Positions 9,494 to 19,116 are shown, counted from the stretch's first letter. The stretch: DNA of 38,945 bases from an uncultured Streptococcus sp. (GCA_934201655.1 CAKPXD010000003.1:1-38945), one strand, 5' to 3'. Numbers and translations: made by a program. Notes: generated from the sequence alone by a model not told the origin.

Positions 9494-9862
9494 ATGGAAT
9501 ACAAATTATTTGAAGAATTTATTACTCTCCAAGCTCTTTTGAAAGATCTTGGAATCATCCAAAGTGGCGGTGCTATTAAATCTTTTTTAGCGGACCATCT
9601 TGTATATTTTAATGGAGAATTAGAGAATCGTCGAGGCAAGAAAATTAGAATCGGGGATTCTATTGAAATTCCTGATTTAAAAACTCAAATTATTCTAGTT
9701 AAACCAACATCAGAAGAACTAGAGGAGTTTCGTCTAGAAAAACTTGAGAAAGAACGTGTAGCTAAGCTTGTCAAGGAAATGAATAAAAAAGTTCAAAAAA
9801 AGCCAACAAAAAAAGCTCAAGCAAAAAAAACAAAACCTACACCACGTTTCCCAGGTAGATAA
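9494..9862 (+). CDS. yaaA: S4-domain protein YaaA-like, partner of recF
   Basis: A 122-aa protein with an N-terminal S4 RNA-binding domain ([17 protein letters not shown], then [19 protein letters not shown]). A Lys-rich tail (about 85-122, [15 protein letters not shown]) should be disordered and RNA-binding. It lies two bases before recF. In Bacillus the homologue sits between dnaN and recF; here the S4-recF pair has moved as a unit to the other side of the origin. Its function is not firmly known; a ribosome or RNA role is inferred from the S4 fold. Confidence 0.82.
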   Translation: MEYKLFEEFITLQALLKDLGIIQSGGAIKSFLADHLVYFNGELENRRGKKIRIGDSIEIPDLKTQIILVKPTSEELEEFRLEKLEKERVAKLVKEMNKKVQKKPTKKAQAKKTKPTPRFPGR

Positions 9863-9864
9863 AT

Positions 9865-10956
9865 ATGTGGCTGAAAAATCTATCCATTAAACAATTTCGT
9901 AACTATCGAGATGTCGAAGTTAATTTTAATCCAAAATTAAATGTATTTGTTGGCCGAAACGCTCAAGGAAAAACCAATCTTCTTGAAAGTATTTACTTTT
10001 TAGCCTTAACGAGAAGTCATCGAACTAAGACTGATAAAAATTTAATTCAATTTGAAGAAGAACAACTGCAAGTTTCTGGAATCTTGCAAAAGAAAACAGC
10101 AAGCATTCCACTTGAAATTGACCTAACACAAAAAGGGCGAATTACTAAAGTGAATTACTTAAAACAAGCTCGCCTATCAGACTATATTGGTCATATGAAT
10201 GTTGTCTTATTCGCTCCAGAAGATTTACAACTTGTCAAAGGCGCTCCGGCCATTCGTCGTAAATTCATTGACATAGAATTAGGGCAAATTAAACCGATTT
10301 ACTTGTCAGACCTGTCAAGTTATAAGCACGTCCTTAAACAGAGAAATACCTATCTCAAATCTACACAAAACATAGATGAGACTTTCCTAACTGTTCTTGA
10401 TGACCAACTGGTAGAGTATGGCTGTCGTGTAATGAATCATCGAGCTGACTTTATCCAGAAAATGGAACTCTTTGGCAAGAAAAAACATTTTGACATCTCA
10501 AATCAGTTAGAAGAGTTGTCAATCCGTTATCAACCTTCTGTAAACTTTGTTGACAAGGAAAATTTGGCTGAATCTTTCCATATAGCACTTCAAAAAAGTA
10601 GATCCAGAGATTTATTTAAGAAGAATACTGGAGTTGGTCCTCATCGAGATGATATGATTTTCATGATTAATGGAATGGAAGCAAGTTTCGGAAGTCAAGG
10701 GCAACATCGTAGCTTGGTGCTTTCTATAAAACTTGCTGAAATCGAATTGATGGAGAGCATTACCAAAGAATCTCCCATTCTTTTGCTTGACGATGTCATG
10801 AGTGAACTTGACAATACTCGTCAACTTAAATTATTGGAAACTATTTCTCATAACATTCAAACTTTTATTACAACTACTAGTTTAGACCATCTTCAAAACT
10901 TACCTGATAACTTGAGCGTCTTTACAGTAGATAATGGTCAATTGACTGTAAATTAA
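9865..10956 (+). CDS. recF: DNA replication and repair protein RecF
   Basis: A 363-aa SMC-like ATPase that helps load RecA at gapped DNA with RecO and RecR. Walker A GRNAQGKT is at residues 30-37. The signature region [20 protein letters not shown] and Walker [13 protein letters not shown] are near residues 274-310. Length is typical. It is translated from the S4-gene transcript two bases downstream of that gene. A shared bidirectional terminator separates it from convergent guaB. Confidence 0.95.
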   Translation: MWLKNLSIKQFRNYRDVEVNFNPKLNVFVGRNAQGKTNLLESIYFLALTRSHRTKTDKNLIQFEEEQLQVSGILQKKTASIPLEIDLTQKGRITKVNYLKQARLSDYIGHMNVVLFAPEDLQLVKGAPAIRRKFIDIELGQIKPIYLSDLSSYKHVLKQRNTYLKSTQNIDETFLTVLDDQLVEYGCRVMNHRADFIQKMELFGKKKHFDISNQLEELSIRYQPSVNFVDKENLAESFHIALQKSRSRDLFKKNTGVGPHRDDMIFMINGMEASFGSQGQHRSLVLSIKLAEIELMESITKESPILLLDDVMSELDNTRQLKLLETISHNIQTFITTTSLDHLQNLPDNLSVFTVDNGQLTVN

Positions 10957-10958
10957 AC

Positions 10959-10974
10959 TTTACATCTTTGTAAA
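10959..10974. repeat. Small inverted repeat after recF
   Basis: TTTACA-TCTT-TGTAAA, starting two bases after the recF stop codon. The same arms and loop size recur directly after htrA. Function unknown; it may be a small RNA hairpin protecting or ending the transcript. Confidence 0.5.
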
Positions 10975-10978
10975 ATAA

Positions 10979-11010
10979 AAAAATCTCCCGTTTAACAGGA
11001 GATTTTTTTA
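10979..11010. terminator. Bidirectional terminator between recF and guaB
   Basis: A stem built from AATCTCC and GGAGATT (10982-10988 with 10998-11004), with an A-run on the left and a T-run on the right. It can therefore end both plus-strand recF and minus-strand guaB transcripts. Confidence 0.85.
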
Positions 11011-12519
<1,509 letters not shown>

Positions 12520-12543
12520 CTAAACGCTTTTTGTATTGTATCT

Positions 12544-12571
12544 ATCATACCATTCTATGAAAATTTGTCAA
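12544..12571 (-). promoter_or_regulatory. guaB promoter
   Basis: Minus strand: consensus TTGACA (12571-12566), a 16-base spacer ending in TGG, then TATGAT (12549-12544). Predicted leader is about 50 bases. Confidence 0.8.
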
Positions 12572-12595
12572 TTAAATTTATAAGAGAATAAATAA

Positions 12596-12632
12596 AAAAC
12601 TATCCCTCTTATTTTAAAGAAGAAATAGTTTT
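12596..12632 (-). terminator. trpS terminator
   Basis: A 13-bp stem with several G-U pairs. Minus-strand AAAACTATTTCTT pairs with GAGGGATAGTTTT, followed by more T residues, about 20 bases past the trpS stop. Confidence 0.65.
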
Positions 12633-12651
12633 ATAGTTCATATTTTATCCA

Positions 12652-13677
12652 TTAGTGAAAGTAATTTAGACCCATTGCAGCTTTTACTTCTGATAGTGTT
12701 TGCCCAGCAACTTCTCGAGCTTTTTCACTACCTTTTTGGAGCATATTATAAACCTCACCCATATCTTTAGCATATTCTAGGCGACGTTCACGGATTGGAC
12801 CAAGTTCACGTTCTAGGATTTCAAGTAGATAACGTTTGGTCTTAACATCACCAAGGCCTCCACGTTGATAATGTTCCTTCATTTCAGCAATTTCTTGAGC
12901 ATCCTCAGGTCGACCGAATACGTCCAAGTAATGGAAAACCATATTTCCTTCAATCTTACCTGGATCCTCAACACGAATATGGTCTGGATCTGTATACATA
13001 CTCATTACTTTTTTACGCAAAGTATCTGCATCATCAGCTAGGTAAATTCCATTATTAAGTGATTTCGACATTTTGGCATTACCATCAAGACCTGGTAAAC
13101 GTCCCGCACCTTCGTGCTCAGGGTAAATTCCTTCTGGTTCTACTAAAACATCACAGTTATAGGCATGGTTGAAAGAACGCACAATTTCACGTGTTTGTTC
13201 AATCATCGGCTTTTGATCATTCCCTACTGGAACCAAGTTAGCCTTAAATGCTGTAATATCTGCTGCTTGCGCAACTGGATAAACTAAAAATCCAGTTGGA
13301 ATACTTTCTCCAAAGCCTTTTTGAGCAATTTCAGTCTTTACGGTTGGATTTCGTTCCAAGCGAGCTAATGAAACTAGGTTCATATAATACATAGAGAGCT
13401 CTGCCAATTCTGGAATCTGGCTTTGAATGAAAATCGTTGCTTTGTTAGGATCTAATCCCACTGCAAGATAGTCCAAAGCAACATTCCCAATAGACTCTAC
13501 AATAGTTTGTGGATCTTTTGCATGGTCTGTTAGTGCTTGCTGGTCAGCTAAAAAAACAAACATGTCATATTTATTTTCTTCTTGTAGTAAGACACGATTT
13601 TTCAAACTACCAACGTAGTGCCCAATATGTAATTTCCCCGTTGGACGATCTCCTGTTAAAATAATGGGTTTACTCAT
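12652..13677 (-). CDS. trpS: Tryptophanyl-tRNA synthetase
   Basis: A 341-aa class Ic aminoacyl-tRNA synthetase charging tRNA-Trp. The HIGH motif is at residues 17-20 ([11 protein letters not shown]) and KMSKS at 202-206. It is monocistronic, read leftward, with an extended TATAAT -10 about 30 bases upstream of the start and an AAGGAG ribosome site. I saw no T-box leader: the promoter is too close to the gene to leave room for one. Confidence 0.96.
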   Translation of the reverse strand: MSKPIILTGDRPTGKLHIGHYVGSLKNRVLLQEENKYDMFVFLADQQALTDHAKDPQTIVESIGNVALDYLAVGLDPNKATIFIQSQIPELAELSMYYMNLVSLARLERNPTVKTEIAQKGFGESIPTGFLVYPVAQAADITAFKANLVPVGNDQKPMIEQTREIVRSFNHAYNCDVLVEPEGIYPEHEGAGRLPGLDGNAKMSKSLNNGIYLADDADTLRKKVMSMYTDPDHIRVEDPGKIEGNMVFHYLDVFGRPEDAQEIAEMKEHYQRGGLGDVKTKRYLLEILERELGPIRERRLEYAKDMGEVYNMLQKGSEKAREVAGQTLSEVKAAMGLNYFH

Positions 13678-13705
13678 CTTATTCTCCTTTGATATGGTCC
13701 TTTCA

Positions 13706-13714
13706 ATTATAGCA
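13706..13714 (-). promoter_or_regulatory. trpS promoter
   Basis: Minus strand TGC-TATAAT (13714-13706), an extended -10 without a good -35, giving a leader of roughly 20-25 bases. Confidence 0.6.
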
Positions 13715-13766
13715 TTTTTTTAATAAAAAGACAGATAATTTTTTTATTGAAACAATAGAGATGTTA

Positions 13767-13787
13767 CCCCTTTCAATCGTAAAGGGG
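13767..13787. other. GC-rich hairpin between trpS and the ABC-F gene
   Basis: CCCCTTT (13767-13773) and AAAGGGG (13781-13787) form a perfect 7-bp stem with a 7-base loop, in a divergent intergenic region. No T-run follows on either strand, so it is not a standard terminator. Role unknown. Confidence 0.5.
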
Positions 13788-13817
13788 TTGTCAACTTTGT
13801 TTACAAAAAATTGACAA
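13788..13817. repeat. Interrupted inverted repeat upstream of the ABC-F gene
   Basis: TTGTCAA (13788-13794) is complementary to TTGACAA (13811-13817), and inside lies a second stem TTTGT/ACAAA (13796-13807). It begins directly after the GC-rich hairpin and ends 8 bases before the candidate -35 of the ABC-F gene. It could be an operator or a cruciform; no known regulator is assigned. Confidence 0.45.
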
Positions 13818-13825
13818 ATAAAAAT

Positions 13826-13854
13826 TTGAATAATTGATGATTTTCTAGTAGAAT
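13826..13854 (+). promoter_or_regulatory. ABC-F gene promoter
   Basis: TTGAAT (13826-13831), 17 bases, TAGAAT (13849-13854). A perfect TATAAT at 13867-13872 is too close to the start codon to leave room for a ribosome site, so it is less likely to be used. Confidence 0.55.
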
Positions 13855-13884
13855 TAGAGTATTACATATAATAGGAGAAAAACT

Positions 13885-15507
13885 TTGCTAACAGTATCTG
13901 ATGTTTCACTACGTTTTAGTGATCGTAAACTTTTTGATGATGTAAACATCAAATTTACAGAAGGAAATACCTATGGTTTGATTGGGGCCAACGGTGCTGG
14001 AAAATCAACCTTTTTAAAAATTTTAGCTGGAGATATTGAACCGACAACTGGGCATATCTCTCTTGGACCAGACGAACGTCTTTCAGTACTTCGTCAAAAT
14101 CACTTTGACTACGAAGATGAGCGTGTTATTGATGTTGTTATCATGGGTAATGAAAAACTATACAACATCATGAAAGAAAAAGACGCCATTTATATGAAAG
14201 AAGATTTTTCAGAAGAAGATGGTGTTCGCGCAGCTGAACTTGAAGGAGAATTCGCTGAACTAGGTGGTTGGGAAGCTGAGAGTGAAGCTTCACAACTCTT
14301 ACAAAATTTGAATATTCCAGAAGAACTTCATTACCAAAATATGAGTGAACTAGCAAATGGCGACAAAGTAAAGGTTCTCCTTGCTAAAGCCCTCTTCGGT
14401 AAACCAGATGTCCTTCTTTTGGACGAGCCAACCAATGGTCTGGATATTCAATCCATCACTTGGCTAGAGGATTTCCTAATCGACTTTGATAATACTGTCA
14501 TTGTCGTATCCCACGACCGTCACTTCTTGAATAAAGTATGTACTCACATGGCTGACCTGGACTTTGGAAAAATCAAACTCTATGTCGGAAACTACGACTT
14601 CTGGAAGGAATCTTCTGAGCTTGCTGCTAAATTGCTAGCAGACCGTAATGCTAAAGCAGAAGAAAAAATCAAACAACTTCAAGAATTCGTTGCTCGTTTC
14701 TCTGCTAATGCTTCTAAATCAAGACAAGCAACTTCACGTAAAAAAATGCTTGACAAGATTGAGCTAGAGGAAATTGTTCCTTCTAGTCGTAAATATCCAT
14801 TCATCAGCTTTAAAGCTGAACGTGAAATTGGGAACGACCTCTTGACAGTAGAAAATCTATCTGTAAAGATTGACGGTGAAACTATTCTTGACAACATCAG
14901 CTTCATCTTGCGTCCAGGTGACAAGACAGCTCTTATCGGACAAAATGACATCCAAACAACTGCCTTGATTCGTGCCATTATGGGTGAAATTGACTATGAA
15001 GGGACTGTCAAGTGGGGAGTTACAACTAGTCGCTCTTACTTGCCAAAAGACAATTCAGCTGATTTTGCTGGCAGTGAATCTATCCTTGACTGGCTCCGTC
15101 AATTCGCAAGTAAAGAAGAAGATGACAACACTTTCTTGCGTGGTTTCCTAGGTCGTATGCTCTTCTCTGGAGACGAAGTTAACAAACCTGTAAACGTCTT
15201 GTCAGGGGGAGAAAAGGTGCGCGTGATGCTCTCAAAACTCATGCTGTTAAAATCAAACGTTCTTGTACTTGATGATCCTACAAATCACTTAGACTTGGAA
15301 TCTATCTCAAGCTTGAACGATGGATTGAAAAACTTTAAAGAGTCCATCATCTTTGCCAGTCACGACCATGAGTTTATTCAAACTTTGGCTAACCACATTA
15401 TTGTCTTATCTAAAAACGGCGTCATCGATCGTATTGATGAAACCTATGATGAATTCTTAGAAAATGCTGAAGTACAAGCAAAAGTAAAAGAACTTTGGAA
15501 AGACTAA
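13885..15507 (+). CDS. ABC-F family ATPase (YbiT/YkpA-like) with one degenerate ATP site
   Basis: A 540-aa soluble protein with two ABC domains and no membrane segment, so an ABC-F translation-type ATPase rather than a transporter. The start is TTG after AGGAG. NBD1 has a normal Walker A (GANGAGKS, 34-41) and Walker B (LLLDEP, Glu181), but its signature reads LANGD (156-160). NBD2 has a normal signature LSGGE (439-443). Its Walker A reads GQNDIQTT (352-359, Lys replaced by Gln), and Asp464 replaces the catalytic Glu. Site 1 therefore looks intact and site 2 degenerate in all its parts. ABC-F proteins act at the ribosomal E site; whether this one gives antibiotic protection or general translation support cannot be told. 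Confidence 0.88.
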   Translation: MLTVSDVSLRFSDRKLFDDVNIKFTEGNTYGLIGANGAGKSTFLKILAGDIEPTTGHISLGPDERLSVLRQNHFDYEDERVIDVVIMGNEKLYNIMKEKDAIYMKEDFSEEDGVRAAELEGEFAELGGWEAESEASQLLQNLNIPEELHYQNMSELANGDKVKVLLAKALFGKPDVLLLDEPTNGLDIQSITWLEDFLIDFDNTVIVVSHDRHFLNKVCTHMADLDFGKIKLYVGNYDFWKESSELAAKLLADRNAKAEEKIKQLQEFVARFSANASKSRQATSRKKMLDKIELEEIVPSSRKYPFISFKAEREIGNDLLTVENLSVKIDGETILDNISFILRPGDKTALIGQNDIQTTALIRAIMGEIDYEGTVKWGVTTSRSYLPKDNSADFAGSESILDWLRQFASKEEDDNTFLRGFLGRMLFSGDEVNKPVNVLSGGEKVRVMLSKLMLLKSNVLVLDDPTNHLDLESISSLNDGLKNFKESIIFASHDHEFIQTLANHIIVLSKNGVIDRIDETYDEFLENAEVQAKVKELWKD

Positions 15508-15513
15508 AAAAAA

Positions 15514-15545
15514 TAAAACTCAGTTGGGTTCCCAACTGAGTTTTT
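15514..15545. terminator. Terminator of the ABC-F gene
   Basis: A 13-bp perfect stem AAACTCAGTTGGG/CCCAACTGAGTTT (15516-15528 with 15531-15543) with a 2-base loop. An A-run precedes and a T-run follows, so it could act in both directions. Confidence 0.9.
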
Positions 15546-15587
15546 AGTTGATAGTTCTGTCAATCTGATTCTATTCAACCTATTCAT

Positions 15588-15603
15588 TGTTTCACGTGAA
15601 ACA
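15588..15603. other. parS, perfect ParB-binding site
   Basis: TGTTTCACGTGAAACA, an exact match to the conserved bacterial parS consensus, in the intergenic space between two terminators. ParB, encoded at 23640, should load here and recruit SMC to the origin region. Confidence 0.95.
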
Positions 15604-15646
15604 TTCTATTATTAGATTTATAAATTCTTGACAAGATTCATGCACA

Positions 15647-15678
15647 TAAAAAATCGACCGAATTGGTCGATTTTTTTT
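15647..15678 (-). terminator. Terminator of the Pip-like gene
   Basis: Minus strand ATCGACC-AATTC-GGTCGAT followed by T5, with an A-run before the stem. It begins immediately at the stop codon of the Pip-like gene. Confidence 0.85.
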
Positions 15679-18331
15679 AATCTTCTTCCAGTTTTTTAGG
15701 TTGATAAGCAAGCATACCTAATCCTATGAATAGAATTAAAGTTACGAGAAGGAAAATTATCTGATTATGAATATTCCCTGTCATAGAAATGGTTTGTCTC
15801 AATCCTGAAACTGAATAACTCATTGGTAACCAAGGATTGACAGCCTTAAAGAAATCATTAGTCAAAGCAAGTGGATAAGTTCCTGCACTTGATGCTAATT
15901 GTAATAATAGTAAAATAAGAGAGAAGAAAGCACCTAAGCGACTATTCCATGTCGTTAACGCGGTTACCATAGACATAAAGGTCAAACTTGCGATGATGAT
16001 TAAGAACAAGGTTCTCATTTCATGATTTGCTGTTAGACCGATAAGATGAACTCCTCCATAGACTAAGACAGCTGCTAAAACAGCTATAACTCCATTTATT
16101 TCGAAACGAGATTTAACCCAAGCCCAACGACTTTCAGGATGACGACCTGAAGGTAACTTAGCAAAAATCATATTTGTTGATAACGCAGCAACAAAGAGGG
16201 CTACAGATATCATATAAGGAGCCATAGCAATCCCATTTACAGGAACTTGATCATTATCTTTTTTTGAAAGACTCAAAGGCTCAGATAATATTTCTGCATT
16301 ATTAGACTCTGTTGATGCTGATTTTAGTTGATTGCTAGCACTTCTTAAGCCTTGTCCTAGATCAGTAGTTCCTACTTGTAAACTTTCAATACCAGCAGTT
16401 AAAGTTGTTCCACCATCTGCTAGTTTTCCAGCGCCATCAGCAATTTTCATTGCTCCACTTCCTAACTGAGAGCTAGCTGAAAGCAATTGACTTGATTTAT
16501 CTGTTAATTGACTAGAACCTAGCTGTATTTTATCCAGTCCTGCAATTAAGTCTGAACTCTTACTATTTAATTGGCTAGAACCAGATGAGAGTTTTTCGAT
16601 ACCTGTTACTAGTTCTGGAGTTTTCCCAGCTAGCGAATCCAAACCAGTTGTCAAGGTTGAAGAGTTTTCTGTCAACTTACCTGATCCAGAAACCAATTGA
16701 TCCAAACTTGTTGTTAAAGTTGTATTCTTTTCATTTAGTTGGTTTACACCTAAAGAAATGGTATCCAGCCCTTTAGTATAATCATTAACTCCATTTTCAA
16801 TCGATTGACTTCCAGGAACTAACTGATTGTCTACAGCATTTTGCAACTGTGTAAATCCACTTGACATAGATGTCAAGGAACTAGACGCCACAGGTAATAC
16901 TTGATTTGCTTTAGTCTGTAAAGTAGATAGATTAGAGACTGGTTGGTTTACACTTCCCAAATTTTCTTTTAAATCTCCTACCGTCGTTAAAATTGCTTTT
17001 GCTGACTCTATCGTAGAATTAGAATTATTTGAAACAGCTGCAGTCAGTTCTTGTTTCTGAGTATCAGTAAGAGATTGATAAGTTGCTGTTGCTTGAAGAT
17101 TGGTAAGAGTTTTCTCTTGCTCTGTTTGACTATTAGTCACAATAGTTTGAGCAAGAGTAGATATATTCGCTAAATCATTAGATATTGTACTTTTAAGTTC
17201 AGTATTATCTGAAATAGTTACAGCTTGAAGTGCTTTATTCAATTCATCTAAACTAGTTGCTAATTGAGTGATTTCCTCTTTTTGTTGAGATGAAGTATTC
17301 AATTGAGTCGAAATTTCTTTAATCCCTTTATTTAATTGGGTAATACCGTCTCTTAATGTATCTGATTGACTAGATAATTGATTTGCCCCAATAGATAGCT
17401 TGTCAACACCGCTTGTGTAAGCATTGACACCAACTGAAAATTGATTGAGACCTGTATTCAATTGCGAAACTCCACCTGCATATGACTTCATTCCAGTATT
17501 TAGCTGATTGACACCTGCTACTAATTCTGGAGTCTTGGAAGATAATTGATTGAGTCCAGTGCCAACCTGTGAAACTGCACTTGTATAGTTCTGTAAACCA
17601 TCATTAAATGTACCTAAGCCACTATTCAGTTGCTTTACTCCTGTTACATACGTTGTCAACCCTTTTGTAAATTGATTTGTGCCATCAGAAAAGGTTAAAC
17701 TTGAACTAGCTAAAGTATCAAGATTAGAAGACAATGTCTGACTTCCTACAGCTAACTGACTAGCCCCATTGGCCAATTGTTCACTTCCATCAGCTGCCTT
17801 CGTTAAACCAGATTTTAAATCTCCCATCTTTTGAAATAAAGCTTTCGTATAGGTTTCGGTTACATTAGCAGAAACATTTTGTTTTAACTGTGTCATGGCA
17901 GAATCACTCATCTTACTTGCAATGAAACTATGCCCGCTAGAAGTTTGATAGTTAATATTCATTTGTTCTGGGTGATCTGATAGAATAGAAGCAGCCTTTT
18001 CAGATAAGTCACTTGGTAAAGTTACTACCATATAGTAATCACCGTCTTCTAGACCCTTCTTACCTTCTTCTTCACTGACAAAATGAAAATCTAATGATTT
18101 ATTTTGCTCTAAATTGGACACCATGTCTTTTCCAATAGTCATTGTGTTTCCATTATAAGATGCTTCTTTATCATTATTAACGACCGCTACAGGCAACTCA
18201 GATAATTTGCCATATGGATCCCACATAGATGATAAAAATATGATGTTGTATAAAGCAGGAATAAGAGAAATCCCTATCATTACAATGATAAAGGTTGGTT
18301 TTTTAAAAATTGCTTTCCATTCTTTAAACAT
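15677..18331 (-). CDS. YhgE/Pip-domain large membrane protein
   Basis: An 884-aa membrane protein. An N-terminal membrane helix (about 14-34) is followed by the conserved YhgE/Pip N-domain (WDPYGKLSELPVAVVNND). A long extracellular stalk (about 190-670) consists of repeated 7- and 11-residue helical units with Leu/Gly periodicity (LNTGLNQFSVGVNAY-like). Two matching blocks begin KTPELVAGV and KTPELVTGI. A C-terminal five-to-six-helix membrane domain of ABC-2 permease type ends the protein. ATG 18331 is chosen because AAAGGAG lies 6 bases upstream; the in-frame ATG at 18352 has no ribosome site. Relatives include Lactococcus phage-infection protein Pip. A divergent TetR gene probably regulates it. 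Substrate or partner unknown. Confidence 0.85.
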   Translation of the reverse strand: MFKEWKAIFKKPTFIIVMIGISLIPALYNIIFLSSMWDPYGKLSELPVAVVNNDKEASYNGNTMTIGKDMVSNLEQNKSLDFHFVSEEEGKKGLEDGDYYMVVTLPSDLSEKAASILSDHPEQMNINYQTSSGHSFIASKMSDSAMTQLKQNVSANVTETYTKALFQKMGDLKSGLTKAADGSEQLANGASQLAVGSQTLSSNLDTLASSSLTFSDGTNQFTKGLTTYVTGVKQLNSGLGTFNDGLQNYTSAVSQVGTGLNQLSSKTPELVAGVNQLNTGMKSYAGGVSQLNTGLNQFSVGVNAYTSGVDKLSIGANQLSSQSDTLRDGITQLNKGIKEISTQLNTSSQQKEEITQLATSLDELNKALQAVTISDNTELKSTISNDLANISTLAQTIVTNSQTEQEKTLTNLQATATYQSLTDTQKQELTAAVSNNSNSTIESAKAILTTVGDLKENLGSVNQPVSNLSTLQTKANQVLPVASSSLTSMSSGFTQLQNAVDNQLVPGSQSIENGVNDYTKGLDTISLGVNQLNEKNTTLTTSLDQLVSGSGKLTENSSTLTTGLDSLAGKTPELVTGIEKLSSGSSQLNSKSSDLIAGLDKIQLGSSQLTDKSSQLLSASSQLGSGAMKIADGAGKLADGGTTLTAGIESLQVGTTDLGQGLRSASNQLKSASTESNNAEILSEPLSLSKKDNDQVPVNGIAMAPYMISVALFVAALSTNMIFAKLPSGRHPESRWAWVKSRFEINGVIAVLAAVLVYGGVHLIGLTANHEMRTLFLIIIASLTFMSMVTALTTWNSRLGAFFSLILLLLQLASSAGTYPLALTNDFFKAVNPWLPMSYSVSGLRQTISMTGNIHNQIIFLLVTLILFIGLGMLAYQPKKLEED

Positions 18332-18359
18332 ATTGTCTCCTTTTTTACACATATTGTCT
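18328..18359. repeat. 11-bp direct repeat 21 bp apart at the Pip-like gene start
   Basis: ACATATTGTCT occurs at 18328-18338 and again at 18349-18359. On the minus strand each copy carries an in-frame ATG, so the duplication yields two candidate start codons. TGTCT may also be a regulator half-site, since TAGAC/GTCTA recurs at 18423-18437. Confidence 0.6.
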
Positions 18360-18369
18360 AAAATTTTGA

Positions 18370-18405
18370 TATAATAGATTATACATTAAAAATTCTTATT
18401 TACAA
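18370..18405. promoter_or_regulatory. Overlapping divergent promoters for the TetR and Pip-like genes
   Basis: Plus strand: TGA-TATAAT (18367-18375) for the TetR gene. Minus strand: TTGTAA (18405-18400), 16 bases, TATAAT (18383-18378) for the Pip-like gene. The two -10 elements nearly abut, so one bound repressor could silence both directions. Confidence 0.65.
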
Positions 18406-18422
18406 GTCAAAATTATCATTTT

Positions 18423-18437
18423 TAGACACTGAGTCTA
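18423..18437. promoter_or_regulatory. Candidate TetR operator
   Basis: TAGAC-ACTGA-GTCTA, an interrupted 15-bp palindrome between the TetR promoter and its start codon. A further TGTCTA half-site is at 18355-18360. TetR-family repressors typically bind such palindromes next to their own gene; the assignment is inference. Confidence 0.45.
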
Positions 18438-18459
18438 TTTATGTTCACAAGGAGGAACT

Positions 18460-19002
18460 ATGAAAGAGAGCAACAAACGCTTAAAAACCAAACGTACTAT
18501 TGAGAACGCCATGGTTCAATTATTAACGGAACAACCATTTGATCAAATTAGCACTATTAAGCTGGCAGAAAAAGCTGGAATTAGTCGTTCTAGTTTTTAT
18601 ACTCATTACAAAGATAAGTATGATATGATTGAACATTACCAAAGTAAGCTTTTTCATACCTTTGAGTATATTTTCCAAAAACACGCAAATCATAAAAGAG
18701 ATGCTATTCTAGAAGTGTTTGAATACTTAGAGTCTGAACCTTTACTAGCTGCTCTTCTATCTGAAAATGGTACAAAAGAGATACAAAACTTCCTGAGAAA
18801 TAAACTTCACATTATGCTTAGCACTGACCTCCAAAAACGCTTTATGCAATTAAATTTAAACAATATTGAGTTAGAGTATAGCAGTATTTATCTAACAAAC
18901 GCACTATTTGGTGTATGCCAAACCTGGATTGCTCATGGAAAAAAAGAAAGTCCACAAGAAATGACAAACTTTCTTATGAAAATGTTGGGAGATGCAAATT
19001 AG
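18460..19002 (+). CDS. TetR/AcrR-family transcriptional regulator
   Basis: A 180-aa regulator. The N-terminal TetR DNA-binding domain is clear: TIENAMVQLL, then the helix-turn-helix ISTIKLAEKAGISRSSFYTHYKDKYDM (about 27-53). The C-terminal helical ligand domain is variable and its inducer unknown. Start follows AAGGAGG. It is divergent from the Pip-like gene with overlapping promoters and candidate operator palindromes between them. The simplest reading is a local repressor of itself and of that gene. Confidence 0.88.
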   Translation: MKESNKRLKTKRTIENAMVQLLTEQPFDQISTIKLAEKAGISRSSFYTHYKDKYDMIEHYQSKLFHTFEYIFQKHANHKRDAILEVFEYLESEPLLAALLSENGTKEIQNFLRNKLHIMLSTDLQKRFMQLNLNNIELEYSSIYLTNALFGVCQTWIAHGKKESPQEMTNFLMKMLGDAN

Positions 19003-19006
19003 AGAC

Positions 19007-19036
19007 AAAAAAGAACACCAATGGTGTTCTTTTTTT
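19007..19036. terminator. Bidirectional terminator between the TetR gene and tRNA-Asn
   Basis: Stem GAACACCA/TGGTGTTC (19013-19020 with 19022-19029) flanked by an A-run and a long T-run. It can end the plus-strand TetR transcript and the minus-strand tRNA transcript. Confidence 0.85.
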
Positions 19037-19042
19037 GTTTAA

Positions 19043-19116
19043 CTCCGCCAGTAGGACTCGAACCTACGACATCATGATTAACAGTCATGCGCTACTACCA
19101 ACTGAGCTATGGCGGA
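19043..19116 (-). tRNA. tRNA-Asn (anticodon GTT)
   Basis: The 74-base cloverleaf reads TCCGCCA at the 5' end and TGGCGGA plus discriminator G at the 3' end. The anticodon loop is CTGTTAA and the T-loop GGTTCGAGTCC. No CCA is encoded. Its 5' base is directly adjacent to the 3' base of tRNA-Glu, with no spacer. Confidence 0.96.

Noticed and set aside
13678..13705. Possible T-box leader before trpS
   Set aside because: The promoter sits about 30 bases from the start codon, leaving no room for a T-box, and no T-box core sequence is present.
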